Origin: Nephrocerus scutellatus
Lineage: Eukaryota; Arthropoda; Insecta; Diptera; Pipunculidae
Assembly (NCBI GenBank): GCA_947095585.1
Contig: OX352763.1
Coordinates: 114,865,908-114,929,907, forward strand
DNA length: 64,000 bases
Direction: 5' to 3'
Position numbers and translations under genes: made by a program. Positions 46,318 through 56,700 of this stretch are shown piece by piece (positions within the stretch are counted from its first letter, which is position 1; every line of letters begins with the position of its first letter). Under the pieces are notes generated by a model. That model was not told where the DNA came from and did no database searches. It saw nothing but the letters and a program-made list of their open reading frames with translations.

Positions 46318-47250
46318 GCTATGTAACTTTCTACGTCTACTCAGGAGTCAAGCAAGGTTGCACCCTCTCACCATTGCTTTTCACAATTGTCATCGACTAG
46401 GTGATGAAAATAGTATCCCGTACTCCATCGGGTTTGCCATGGAATGTTTTTGACCGCCTTGCTGACCTGGGTCTATGCTGATGATATCTGTCTCCTATCA
46501 CAATCGCTAGATGACTTGTAGCGAAAATTAAACTCACTAGAACTGTACGCTAACAAAGTGGGTTTAAAAATTAACGTCTCAAAAACAAAAGTACTACGCG
46601 TTAACGCTAGTGGAACATGTGATCTATCGATTGACGGACATCAGATAGAGGAAGTCGATAAGTTTTGTTATTTGGACAGCTGGATGTGAAAAAATGGTGG
46701 TGTTGACTCAGATGTGTGCTCTCGTGTAAACAAGATGCGGCACTCTTATAGTATGCTAAATAATATCTGGAACTCATCGCAAATATTACGGAATCTAAAG
46801 CTAACGATCTTCAGATCTAACGTTCTCCCAGTAAACTTGTATGGCTGCGAATCGTGGAAAGTCACAGAGTCAATTGCGACGCGCCTCCAAGTCTTTGTCA
46901 ACAAGTTCTTAAGGAGGATACAGAGAATAAGATGGCCGGACATTATCACCAATTAAGACTTGTGGAGAGTAACGCAGCAGGAAGCAATCGCGATCAAAAT
47001 CAGACGTTGAAAATGGAGCTGGATTGGCCACACATTGAGAAAGCCAGCGGACGATATTACGAAACTAGCTATCGACTGGAATCCACAAGGAAGCCGCCAA
47101 GTTGGTCGTTTTAGCAAGGCATGGAAAAGGACAATAGAAGAGGAAGCAAGATCCCAGGGGACAGAGTGGCGTCTCTTGAAACCTCAGGCGATAAATCGAG
47201 TTCGTTGGCGAGCGTTTGTAGAAGCCCTACGCTCCCCCGCGGAGTAAAGG
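46318..47250 (+). pseudogene. RTE-like retrotransposon, RT palm to C-terminus
   Basis: The plus strand reads YSGVKQGCTLSPLLFTIVID, then after a frameshift LVYADDICLLSQSLDDL (YADD), KVGLKINVSKTKVLRVNASG, NKMRHSYSMLNNIWNSSQIL, NVLPVNLYGCESWKVTESIA, NKFLRRIQRIRWPDIITN, then WIGHTLRKPADDITKLAIDW, NPQGSRQVGRFSKAWKRTIE and RVRWRAFVEALRSPAE, stop. This is the full 3' half of an RTE-like protein with its typical C-terminal IGH-x-LRK / NPQG-x-R / RWR-x-x-VEAL blocks. Three or more frameshifts, but the catalytic YADD is kept. Endonuclease missing. Confidence 0.88.
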
Positions 47251-47349
47251 AAAGAAAGAAAGATGTAACTTTTGAGAATTAAGTTTTGCAGTGAAACTTC
47301 TTTGCTGAGGGGGCTACAATTTTCGAGCGTTACGAAAATTCCGATCAGA

Positions 47350-47550
47350 TGAGGGTCTTTTGTTGGTCTTTTGAGTGTCCTTGGGGATCTTTTGAGGTTT
47401 TTTGGCAGATCTTCGACTGTATTTTCGGGTTTTGTGGAGGGTATTTTAGGGGTCTTTTGGGGGATCTTTCGGTGGTCTTTTGGTGGTCTTTTGAAGGGTC
47501 TTTTGGTTGCCTTTTTGGGTTATTTTTGGGTATTTTGAGGGTCTTAATAC
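47350..47550. repeat. Degenerate minisatellite (TCTTTTGGGGGT-like)
   Basis: A 12-15 base unit such as GGTCTTTTGGTGGTC is repeated about fifteen times with variation. Both strands are open across it, which reflects composition. Confidence 0.85.
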
Positions 47551-47569
47551 TTACGCGTATAAATAATAA

Positions 47570-48000
47570 ATAAATACCCAAGTATCGGATAAATATCTAA
47601 GTACTGGTATGACCATAGTATTATATACCAGCAGCTTGGATGTTAAGGTTAAGTTCCTTGATTTGAAGAGTCTTCACAGGCAGGCCTTGTTGGCTTTAAG
47701 CAACCGTGTGCGTATTTCTGGTTCCATGCTGTTATCGGCTGCTACAGTTGACCCGAGATAGTTAAAGGATTGCACTGCTTCAAATTTGCGCTCCACTGTT
47801 CTATTGCTGGACCGATGTTGGATCTTCTACTCGCAGACGTGGCCACCATGTACATTGTTTTGCTCTAATTTATGTGCAGCCCCGGATTTCGAGCTGCCCG
47901 CTCGATCTAGATGAAAGCTTCCTGTACAGCCCTTTGGTATCTACCAACGATGTCGATGTCGTCTGCGTAAGCCAGTATCTGAACTTATAGACTTATTTTT
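47570..48000 (-). pseudogene. RTE-like retrotransposon, post-palm RT
   Basis: The minus strand reads LAYADDIDIVGRYQRAVQEA (YADD), GLHIN-x-SKTMYMVAT, KFEAVQSFNYLGSTVAADNS, MEPEIRTRLLKANKACL and LTLTSKLLVYNTMVIPVLRY. It is the same family as the fragment nested at 22.5 kb (ADNSMEP). It faces the plus-strand RTE copy at 46.3-47.25 kb across the minisatellite. Confidence 0.78.
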
Positions 48001-49930
48001 GTTTCAAGTTGCAATTATTCGTTTCGAAATTTTTGAAATAAAATGCATTCTTGGTCTCTTCTATTATTCTTTGCTTAGCAATCGTTGGTCAGGAAATGCT
48101 CATGGCCTATCAAAACAGCTTCTTAGGTAAATATTCATTCAATTGGTTAAAAAAGAAGCTTCCTTTATGTCTCTCTGTCTTCTGCCACTTTGTTTACCAA
48201 AATCATCCTTTAATCAGATATTCTGACTTTAGTTTTCCCTCAGAAATGATCACCATTCAGAAGCAGATACCACCACTACCAAGTAAGCATTGCATCGCTT
48301 ATACAATTATCACTCCCATTTACTATGAGTTGCTTTTTTTTGGAGCAATTTATAATTTAGCTTTTTTCGCAACATCAGCCTCGTCAGTAGCGCTCCACTC
48401 GCAGTTGGACTTCTTCGGCCGCAGACATCATCCGCAACAATTTGGCTGCCATCCAGACTGTCTGCTTGCCTGCCGCCTGCTGCCCATGACGACTTTCTGT
48501 CTATGTATGACTGTTTGTCTGTCTGACTATTTTTCTGGCTGCAGATTTTTGCTTTCTGCGCTTGTTTTAGATACACTTGGGGATGAAAGGAGTTGGGAGT
48601 TCCACATCATTTTTTTTTATAGTTTCTGTTGTTTATAGTCGAATCACTGAAGTCTGAAGTCGGCTGAATGATGAGGATGATGATGACGAGCGCCAGTACA
48701 CCAGCACCACAGAGACAGTCACCACACGGTCGAACGCTGCGCGTTTTCGACTCTTTCACTACAATTCATTACTCTTTCATAATATTCAGAGATATGCCGC
48801 ACACTTCTCTGTATGGCATTTGCAGTTTGTCTGTTTGTCCTTTCCTTTCACACAAACGAACAGCAACATTACCGGCATACGTAACGTGTCCATTGGTTGC
48901 ATGCGATTTTAAGTGAAGTCATTGAGAAAAGAACGAAAGGTTGTACGCGTACGCAGAAACTGGAAAATCAGCTTGAATAGTTGAAGTCATTTGACTTATC
49001 AACCATGCAACGCTCCGGCTCCATCATCAACTCATGTGGAGCGTTTAAAGTCTGCTAGCTAGCTGCAACTGCAAAATCAGCATCACATACTTCGCACAGA
49101 GTGCACCGAAAACCATACAGTAATATCCACCATCTCATTAATTTTTTATCTACGATACTTATGCTACTCTAGCTTATCGTGGCTCTTGAGCGATAACTAC
49201 CAATTAACGAAGCGTTATGTGAATGACGGTAATTATATGAAAGGATGTGGCACTGCATTGAATAAATTGTGATATACATTTAAAAAATTATATGCACCAC
49301 ATAAGAGTGAGTGTTGAACGTCTCGCGCACCAGACTGGATTGATTCTCTGCTCTCAGACATAGGGAACAATAGTAGCTAGCCACTTTTGGGTACTATATA
49401 CGAGTATATGGAATACTGACATTATCCTTGGCGATAAGAAAGGTTACCAGCGACCACCACACTACGAAACACGCAGAGCTCACCTCATTGCGTGTTGTAC
49501 GTTGGCATTTGTTGCTCCGCCTCTGATACCCGGTCTTCTGAATGCTTGCTGGAGAGCAAAGAACTTTTATATCCTTGTTGCCTGTCAGATTATGTGTCAA
49601 ATAATGTGTGCATACTCACATCAGAGTACAAGAAATTATTTATGTTCTTCCCTGAGCTTATTGTGCTTTTCCTTTAAGTGACTTGGAAGTAGTAGAGTGG
49701 TATGGGAACATGTACTTTGATTACGAGCAATAATGAAGTGATGGGGTGAGATGAGTTATGCGACTTTGAGTGTTTTCTGAATGTGAAAGAATAAGTAGAA
49801 GATGGAAATTTTGTTTTAAGCAACAAAGCAAGTAAAAATTTAGCACGGAGGTAAATGGAGCAAGCCTTTAAAGCTTAAAAATGTGAAAGGGTATGAGAAA
49901 ATATTAATTTTAATTTCTATACCTTGAAAC
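48001..49930. other. Unique-looking DNA, possible intron
   Basis: No transposon found. The 48.4-48.5 and 48.67-48.75 kb parts are less AT-rich. Apart from the candidate micro-exon below, nothing can be supported. Confidence 0.35.
48244..48282 (+). CDS. Candidate micro-exon (39 bp), weak
   Basis: TTTAGTTTTCCCTCAG is a good acceptor and CCAA|GTAAGC a good donor. The 39 bases between them are open in two frames (NDHHSEADTTTT or MITIQKQIPPLP). Length is a multiple of three. There is no protein match and such pairs occur by chance, so this is a suggestion only. Confidence 0.2.
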
Positions 49931-49939
49931 ATTTTTCGA

Positions 49940-50955
49940 TTTTGAGAAGGCAGTGTCAACAGACAGTTTATCTGGCTCGCCTTGCGCAGGAGAGGTATAC
50001 CCGATAAACTAATAGCTATTATAAAAGCAACCTATGTAGGCTCTAAATGTCATGCCCTGCATAGAGGAAATTTGTCAGAGGAATTCGAGATCATAAGTGG
50101 GGTACGACAAGGTTGCATTCTATCGCCGTTACTGTTTTTGTTGGTGATTAGCGATGTGCTTCGCGCAGCGGAGGAATTCGCTGGACTCATACATCTCAAC
50201 TCAAATATCTGGACTACGCTGACGACGTTTGTTCTCTCTCACACACACACAGAATTATGGAGCTGCACCAAATGACAACATATGTGGAAAGGGAGGCAAA
50301 TGTTGCGGGTTTGAAGATTAATACTGGCAAAACCAAAATAATCAACCTCGCCACTAACTCAGTAACTTAAGTTTACATTACTGGACAACCGGTAGAGAGA
50401 GCATAGAGTTTTCAATATCATGGGAGTATTGTCTTGACCGATGGTAGAATCGAAAATGAATCGGCAAAGCCATATCAGTAATTGGAATGATGTACATGAT
50501 ATATAGCGAAGCAATGCGATCAGCTTAAACAATAAGCTGCGCCTGTTCCGTTCAAATGTTGAATCAGTGCTGTAGTAGATATGGGTGCAGCACTTGGAAG
50601 GTGACCGCTACTATCACAAAAAGATTACAAGCGGTAAGGGTTTTCTGGCCTAACCGTATCTCTAACGAACCTCTTTACCAGAGAACGGGTCAGGAACCAA
50701 TAGGCACAACTATCCAACGACGGAAGTGGCAGTGGATTGGTCATACACTCCCAAAAGGCGACAGTTCCAAAGCAAACTACGCAATGCATTGGAATCCGTT
50801 ATCTCAGGATGGTAGAAGAACAGGTCGTCCGAGAAATACATGGCACAGAACAGTTGAGGAGTTGGAGAGAGCTAAAGCTCATTGCCAGAAACCGCACGCG
50901 ATGGCGCGTAGGCGTAGTAAAGGCCCTAGGACCCATAAGGGGATATAGGACGTAG
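49940..50955 (+). pseudogene. RTE-like retrotransposon, RT palm to C-terminus
   Basis: The plus strand reads LRRRGIPDKLIAIIKATYVG, CHALHRGNLSEEFEIISGVR, QGCILSPLLFLLVISDVLRA, then after a frameshift LDYADDVCSLSHTHTE (YADD), VERE-ANVAGLKINTGKTKI, a frameshifted middle, and QRRKWQWIGHTLPKGDSSKA, NYAMHWNPLSQDGRRTGRPR and NTWHRTVEELE, with RNRTRWRVGVVKALGP in the next frame. Block order agrees with the 46.3-kb copy but the wording differs, so it is a different family. Many stops in 50340-50560. Confidence 0.88.
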
Positions 50956-51039
50956 AGAAAAAGATACCTTGAAACAAAAAGGGCCATACTGTACAAAATG
51001 TAGTTCTTGGGAAAAACTTTTTTTGTATTTAATTTTTAT

Positions 51040-51585
51040 ACGAGTGTGGCTGTAGCCCGTTATACGATTAAGTGCTCCGTTATGCAACCGCTCTCCTCAA
51101 GAGATCTCATGGAATGAAAGATAGTTGGATTGATTAAATCCAACCTGTAGCATTGAGGTGCCATTCTCCGAAAGCTCGTTTAGGTCGGAAAAGAACGAAT
51201 TACTCCATTTGCGAAGTAGAAAGACCGCCAGGGCCGGACATTTGCAAAGATAATGAATGAGAGTTCATTCACATTCAAGCAACTCCTGCAAAGGGCAGTT
51301 TGGCCAATGGCCCGTTATTATGGCAACCACTCTGGAAATATCTCTCTGTGATCTGGGAATTTGTTTTTATTATAGGAATGCCACATCGCTCTCGACGTGG
51401 TGAAATTGGTCAAGTTATTCCACCTTAACTGTGCTTTGGTGGTAAGGAAGCTGACAACACGTTCCCCGATGGAGCTCAAATGACAGTCGACTTTCTCAGA
51501 ACAGTCCATGTCCATTGTAACGCCCTTCTTCGCCAGTACGTCTGCCTTCTCATTGTCATCAATGTCAATGTGTGCCCCGGTACCC
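51040..51585 (-). pseudogene. LOA/I-group retrotransposon, RNase H end and C-terminus
   Basis: The minus strand reads THIDIDDNEKADVLAKKGVT (RNase H end with catalytic Asp), TKAQLRWNNLTNF, CRALWHSYN-like, then FAGVA and a Cys-rich region decayed, and finally a segment like SENGTSMLQVGF. A similar LNATGW end occurs at 63.93 kb. One 89-codon open stretch covers 51587-51318. It abuts the AACCT tail of the next element, which appears inserted into it. Confidence 0.75.
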
Positions 51586-51620
51586 AAGGTTAGGTTAGGT
51601 TAGGTTAGGTTAGGTTAGGT
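51586..51620. repeat. (TTAGG)n run, about seven units, at a LOA-like 3' end
   Basis: The plus strand has repeated TAGGT units; on the element strand this is an AACCT tail. Shorter versions end the copies at 12.45 and 36.91 kb. Confidence 0.9.
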
Positions 51621-52750
51621 GGCTGCTATTGCACACTTAGACCGTTTTCGGTCCATTGTGGTACCACAGGATCCAGTGCATCTTATACTACAAATCCCAT
51701 ATGGTAGTCTTTATGAATTTTAGGATGTCTCCCACTTTGCAGTCCTCGACATCCGATAAACTGTTCATTGTGTGGTATCCCAAGTGTTTCTTACAGTCTT
51801 CTGCTTGCATGAGCCGGACATGAACACAAGAAGTGGGATACTGTTTCTTCCAACTCGGTGTAATAGCAGCTTCTACAGAATTCATTAAACTCTCGGCCAA
51901 TCCTCCTAGCATGTACAGTGCCCTGTTAAAATACCTTAAGTATTTTCATATCCCTTCTTTGCAGGGATGTCAGAGCTTTAGAGCGATCCATGTCCAGCTA
52001 AGGCCAAACCTGTTTCGATATAGTACATGTGTGGGTGTGCGCCCACCTCGCGTTAGTTATTTCCTCTGCCTCTTTCCGAAGGAGGATCTTAACCGCTGAT
52101 AAATGTCTTCCTATACCTGCCCTTTCCGGTAGCAGTTGTAGCTATCGCTACATCATTAGCGTAGGCAACTACTAGCTCCTTTAGCTCCTATAGCAGTCCG
52201 TTGATTACAATGTTCCAGAGGAGAGGGGATAGAACGCCTCCCTGCGGCGTCTCTCTACCCAAACTAGGGTTAAGTCTATGCTTTGGCTTATCAAAGTCTC
52301 TTCGACTTGGCACTACCTGACAAGTTTGGAAATGTTGCTTGTCGAAATAATGGATTTGATTGCAGGACCGTAGTGCACAAGTTATGCCAATAGCTGCAGA
52401 TCTTTGTTTTCTACTACTTAACTTGCTGGCATTGATGGTGTCTGATGATATAATTGCCGGCCATCAGACCAAAGCTTCATAGGTAAGAATAGGAATCACC
52501 ACCGATGTGTGCAGCCCCAACAGCTGCTGATCTTTGTATTATACATTTGTTGTTAATTGCTGGCCACCAGACCAGCGCTCCATAGATGAGAATAGTGAGA
52601 ATAGGGCGCACCACCGCTGTGTACAGCCAGCCTACAGTCTCCATTTCTTACCAATGGTTTCGCTGATAGCATATAGAGCAATACATGATTTTTTAGCCCT
52701 ATATGTTATATTCGAATTCCAGCTGAGTTTCCTTTTTAACGCTTTTTCAA
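51586..52750 (-). pseudogene. LOA/I-group retrotransposon, rearranged RT and C-terminus with long AACCT tail
   Basis: Minus-strand blocks: KLSWNSNITYRAKKSCIALY, AISETIGKKWRL, a decayed PILTYEALVWWPA block, TPQGGVLSPLLWNIVINGLL, VVAYANDVAIATTATGKGRY, then RIGREFNEFCRSCYYTELEE and TVSHFLCSCPAHA, then GTACCACAATGGACC and the repeat tail. The RT block order is scrambled (thumb before palm), so the copy is rearranged or composite. The catalytic box reads YAND instead of YADD. Confidence 0.82.
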
Positions 52751-52759
52751 AGTTATGAA

Positions 52760-53975
52760 ATAGCCACTAGGATAGGCTATAGGCTGGCCGTAAGCATGCA
52801 ACTCTCCCGATCAACTTCATCCTCTTTTGCTATGCGACACAAAAATCCATTTCTCTTTCTCTGCAAATCCATCGGCCGATCCAAATTAGATCAATTTAAC
52901 GATAAAACCTGAAAACCCCTTTCCACCTAAAACACCCATTTCATACAAATATGAATTGTAATTTTTTGGAAGCAGCACAGCCCATGGAGGATGGAGCTGA
53001 TTCTGAATTCTGAAGTGGTTAAACGATGCAGACCCTTATTGCAAAAAATAATTGTTATGATGCGAATGTGACGGCTGTGACGTGACGGCGGGTACCATTT
53101 AGGGCGACCGCTTTGTACCTGCTGGCAATGAATGATTTGTCGTCGAAATGGAATGCATTTTTCCCTCTGGACTATGGTAAAAAACGCTCGAAACACCCTT
53201 TCAAAATAAACTCTAAATATTTTTGCATCAACTTCCTTAATGGGCCGCCCTCTGGCAATGGGGGAGTTCGAAGGTTAACTTTGTATATACGTGCGGATTA
53301 CTCTTCATGTGCTTCGGATGCTATCGCTTCTCGGAATGATGGCGACGAGAAATCACAATGAATGATGTGGTTAAAAAGAGCTTTTGGTGGAATGCGTACA
53401 AATGCAATTATTTATTGTCCTTTTTTGCACGCACCAAAAAAACAGCATTTACATGGACGTTGTTGCATCTGGTGTGGAAGAACTGAAGAGCTATTGACAA
53501 AGCACTGAGGTGTTGGCAGCGTAGAAATGTGCAACATGGGAGTTTTGTTAGTCGGTCGTTCGTGATTTTTAAGGGTGAAACCCCAGCTTGTGGTTTAATT
53601 GCTAAATGGGTTTAATGCGCTTGAAATACAGTGTATTTTCTAGGATTTTTCATTTAATTGTTGAAATTGAAATAGAAATACAAAGTTTTGTCCTTTAAAT
53701 TTTATAATACTCGGTTTTACAGTGGAAGCTTAAGCTGTTTATTTATTGAAACTGACGTTTGCTATTTCAATGTGCTGGTTTAAACCAAACTTGGAATTTT
53801 ATTTGAGTTTACGATTAATTATAGTTGGCTTTTTTAAAAAAATATATTTTTGCCAACAATGCATTTAAAAAAAAAACCCCGGTGAACTTAATATGTACAA
53901 CTACTACCTTAAAACAAATAAAGAAAACTACAATACAAAAACAGGACATCTCGAACCGCACAGTAAACGTCGAAA
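52760..53975. other. Spacer, nothing recognised
   Basis: AT-rich, open frames without domain. Confidence 0.4.
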
Positions 53976-53979
53976 TATA

Positions 53980-54486
53980 CTTTCAACGAAACGTTGTTTC
54001 AAGCTTGAGCTCTTAGTTTAAACTAGCTTTATATATCTCTCTCTCTCTCTCTCTCTTGTTTACTTCTGCGAAAGCTTAAACTTTTAAAATCGGACATCTA
54101 ACAGTACGGCCGAAGATGTGGTTGATGGTAAACTGATAAACACCCAACGAGTATTTCGGTTAAATTTAGAGGCAACTGACTTCAACTAAACGCTGTTTCA
54201 AGTTCGTGTCTTAGTTTAAACTCTCTCGTTTAACTAAGCAAAAGTTTAAACTTGTAAAATCGGACTTTTGCCAGTACGCAGATGTGCTTGAGGGTAGGTA
54301 AACTGATAAACGAATATTGCGGTTAAATTGAGAGGCAATTGACTTCAACAAAACTGAAAGATATATCTCTATACTGTGTGCTTCAACTAAACGCTGTTGC
54401 AATTTCGAGCTCTTAGTTTATACTATCAACCGTTTAACTAAGCGGATGCTTTAACTTGTAAAATCGGACATTTGACAGTACGCACG
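53980..54486. repeat. Tandem array, about 160-200 bp unit, three copies
   Basis: CTTCAACTAAACGCTGTT-like starts at about 53980, 54180 and 54382 are followed by CTTAGTTTAAACT, TTAAACTTGTAAAATCGGAC and CAGTACG-x-CGAAGATGTG. The first unit holds a CT microsatellite. A fourth unit lies at 55545-55660, beyond an RTE insertion. Confidence 0.85.
54033..54056. repeat. (CT)n microsatellite
   Basis: About eleven CT units inside the first array unit. Confidence 0.9.
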
Positions 54487-55525
54487 AAGATTAAACAATC
54501 TTTCTCCATTGTCGTCGGTCCCGCGCAATCCGCTTAATTTGCAGCCACACCTTTCCTTTTTCCTGATGATTCTGCGTCTACGGATCTCATCCATGTCATT
54601 CTAGGGCACCCACGTCTTCGGAAACGAACGTTGCTGATTCCATTCAAATACCATTTTGGCAATGTCATTTGCCGGTTTTCGCAATCCATTGCCATTTTTT
54701 CCGCCGTATATCAATCTTTGCTGGACTTTGAGATGTTAGTTCCAGTAGATCAACGTTGGAGATCCGACTTTCTGTGCATTACAGATTAGTGACTCCAGCT
54801 TGAATTTCGTGTCAATGAAAGTTGGGACAATCATACAAATATCGTCAACGTTATCAAAATCGTTTAACTTCAGGAAAGGGCGCCATTGAATTCCATTCGG
54901 TGGATCGCTATTCATAACATCATCAAAAACAATCAGAAATAGTATTGATGATAGAAGGCACCCTTGTCGCACTCCTTTGTTGATCGTAGATTTGGTGCTA
55001 TATTTGCCTTTGTACATGGCGTCTCTGTAAAGCTCTTGAATCAAAACTGTAATTGTTTGCAGTACTCCACAATTTTGTAGCGCCTTCCAAATGGCTGGTC
55101 TTGTGATGGTATTAAAAGCTCTCTTAAAGTCGATGAATAGTAGGAAAAGTGATGATCTCCAATCAAGAGACTCCTTAATGATGATTCTGGCATCTCTTTA
55201 AAGCTCTTGTGGGCGTCGTGGTAATGCACATGGCTGCTGCGCAGGAGGTTCAGGTTCGAATCCCAGCAACACCAAAATGTATTTTTCACGGTGTCCCACC
55301 TCTCGCGAATGGAATGGTGACAAACGTTCCGAAAGTAATTAATTCCTTGTCACGGAAAGCTTCTCAATTCGCCGTTCGGATCCGGCCATAAATTGTAGGT
55401 CCCTTCCATTTGTGTCACTTTTTGTATTGTGTTTAGCGATAACATTGCTTGTCAGTTTTTGCAAAGGCTCAGGTCACCTTTTTTTTGGGATCGTCACATT
55501 GATACCATTTTTCCAACAATCCGGG
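54487..55525 (-). pseudogene. RTE-like retrotransposon RT, inserted in a tandem array and itself holding a SINE
   Basis: The minus strand reads DCWKNGINVTIPKKGDLSLC and KN-x-QAMLSLNTIQK (RT fingers), then the SINE, then RDARIIIKESLDWRSSLFLL, FIDFKRAFNTITRPAIWKAL (first RT Asp), IQELYRDAMYKGKYSTKSTI, NKGVRQGCLLSSILFLIVFD, DVDDICMIVPTF (ADD box altered to VDD), and RMTWMRSVDAE with a K-RIARDRRQW-like end. The array text is continuous on both sides (54.48 and 55.55 kb). The VDD change and frameshifts inactivate it. Confidence 0.85.
55207..55420 (+). mobile_element. tRNA-derived SINE, 3'-truncated copy
   Basis: Head with GTGGGCGTCGTGG and B-box GGTTCGAATCCC, body with CACGGTGTCCCACCTCTCGC and GGATCCGGCCATAAATTGTA, ending at CCATTTGTGTC. 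The ATT tail is absent and no clear duplication flanks it. It interrupts the RTE-like RT between the NTIQK and RDARII segments. Confidence 0.88.
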
Positions 55526-55544
55526 ATGTTATTTGTACTCTACG

Positions 55545-55660
55545 TACTCCAGCGAAAGCTTAAACTTGTAAAATCGAACATTTAGTAGTACGGCCGAAGA
55601 TGTGCTTGAGCGTAAATTGATAAGCATCCATGAATGAATGCAGAGGCAACCGGCATTTTC
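55545..55660. repeat. Fourth unit of the 160-200 bp array
   Basis: GCTTAAACTTGTAAAATCGA, ACGGCCGAAGATGTGCTTGA and TAAATTGATAAGCATCC match units at 54.0-54.5 kb. Confidence 0.8.
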
Positions 55661-55739
55661 TCTTGAGTACCGTTGGCGTTTTCCCGATTTTATCATGCTG
55701 TCCAAATAATACTTTAGGTTTTATTTTTTTGGAATTTTA

Positions 55740-56700
55740 GGTTTTTTTTTTTTGAATTCCACTTTTGAGGAGGAGGATGAACGTTCTTCAAACTTATGTG
55801 AGTAGCTGAGAGTGTTGTCGTCAGCGAAAGAATGAAGTAGCAGGCAATATATCATTAATGTACATATAAATCAGAAAAAGTTACGGAGACATAACAGAAC
55901 CCTGAGGAACGCCATGATTTATGCGATGAGTTTTCGACTTGAAACCTTTTCGCGAGTGACCAAACAGTGTACAACTTTTGGGACCTTGTTGTATTTTATC
56001 TAAATCTTTGATCATAGGCAAATTTGACTCGCCTGACGCGTGTGCTTTCCAGTAATGGTTTAACTTATACGGCCTTTGATGCGCGTTTAAGCCGACTTTC
56101 GCCGTTCAGCCTTTTTGAAAAGGTGGAATGTTTCTTAAAGTTATCTTAGTATCAGAGAGTGTTATCGTCAGCGAAAGAATGAAATTGCAGACAAGAAATC
56201 ATTATTGTACATATAGAAGAAAAAGTGTCGGGGACAAAACATAGCCCTGAGGCACGCCATCATTTATGCGGCGAATTTTCGACTTGAAACATTTTCGCGA
56301 GTGACTAAACCTTTGGGACTTTGTATTATTTTTTCCCCTAAATTTTTGATCATAAGCATATTTGACTCGCCTAACGTTGGGTACTTTCCAGTAATGTTTT
56401 AAACCAAATATAGAATTTTATCGAAGTTCAATTTATACGGCCGTTTATGCGCGTTTAACCCGACTTTCGTCGTTCAGCTTTTTTGAAGAGGAGGCTCAAA
56501 GTTATATGAGTAGCTGAGAGTGTTGTCGTCAGTGAAAGAATGAAGTAGCAGGCAACATATCATTAATGTACATATCTATCAGAAAAAGTGACGGGGACAA
56601 AACAGAGTCCTGAGGAACGCCATCATTTATGCAGTAAGTTTTCGACTTGAAAATGTTTCGCGAGTGACCAAACAGTGTACATTCTTAGGTTTGAGGATAT
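55740..56700 (-). repeat. Tandem array, 345-360 bp unit containing an RT palm segment, three copies
   Basis: GTCGTCAGCGAAAGAATGAA-like landmarks at about 55815, 56160 and 56520 give spacings of 345 and 360. On the minus strand each unit encodes a version of GVPQGSVMSP, LFLIYMYINDILPATS and HSFADDNTLSYS, with an upstream GHSRK-FKSKTHRIN-like segment. These are the RT palm motifs of the L2/CR1-like elements at 21.95 and 28.8 kb. The rest of each unit is AT-rich with CAGTAATG and GACTCGCCT phrases. The third unit is shorter. Confidence 0.88.

Noticed and set aside
48051..48638. 195-codon open frame on the plus strand
   Set aside because: Composition is that of AT-rich non-coding DNA with Cys/Phe/Leu-rich sense; no domain and no promoter or splice support for the whole frame.
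51586..51620. Telomeric repeat relic
   Set aside because: The TTAGG run is continuous with a LOA-like 3' end that recurs elsewhere with the same kind of tail, so it is a retroelement tail.
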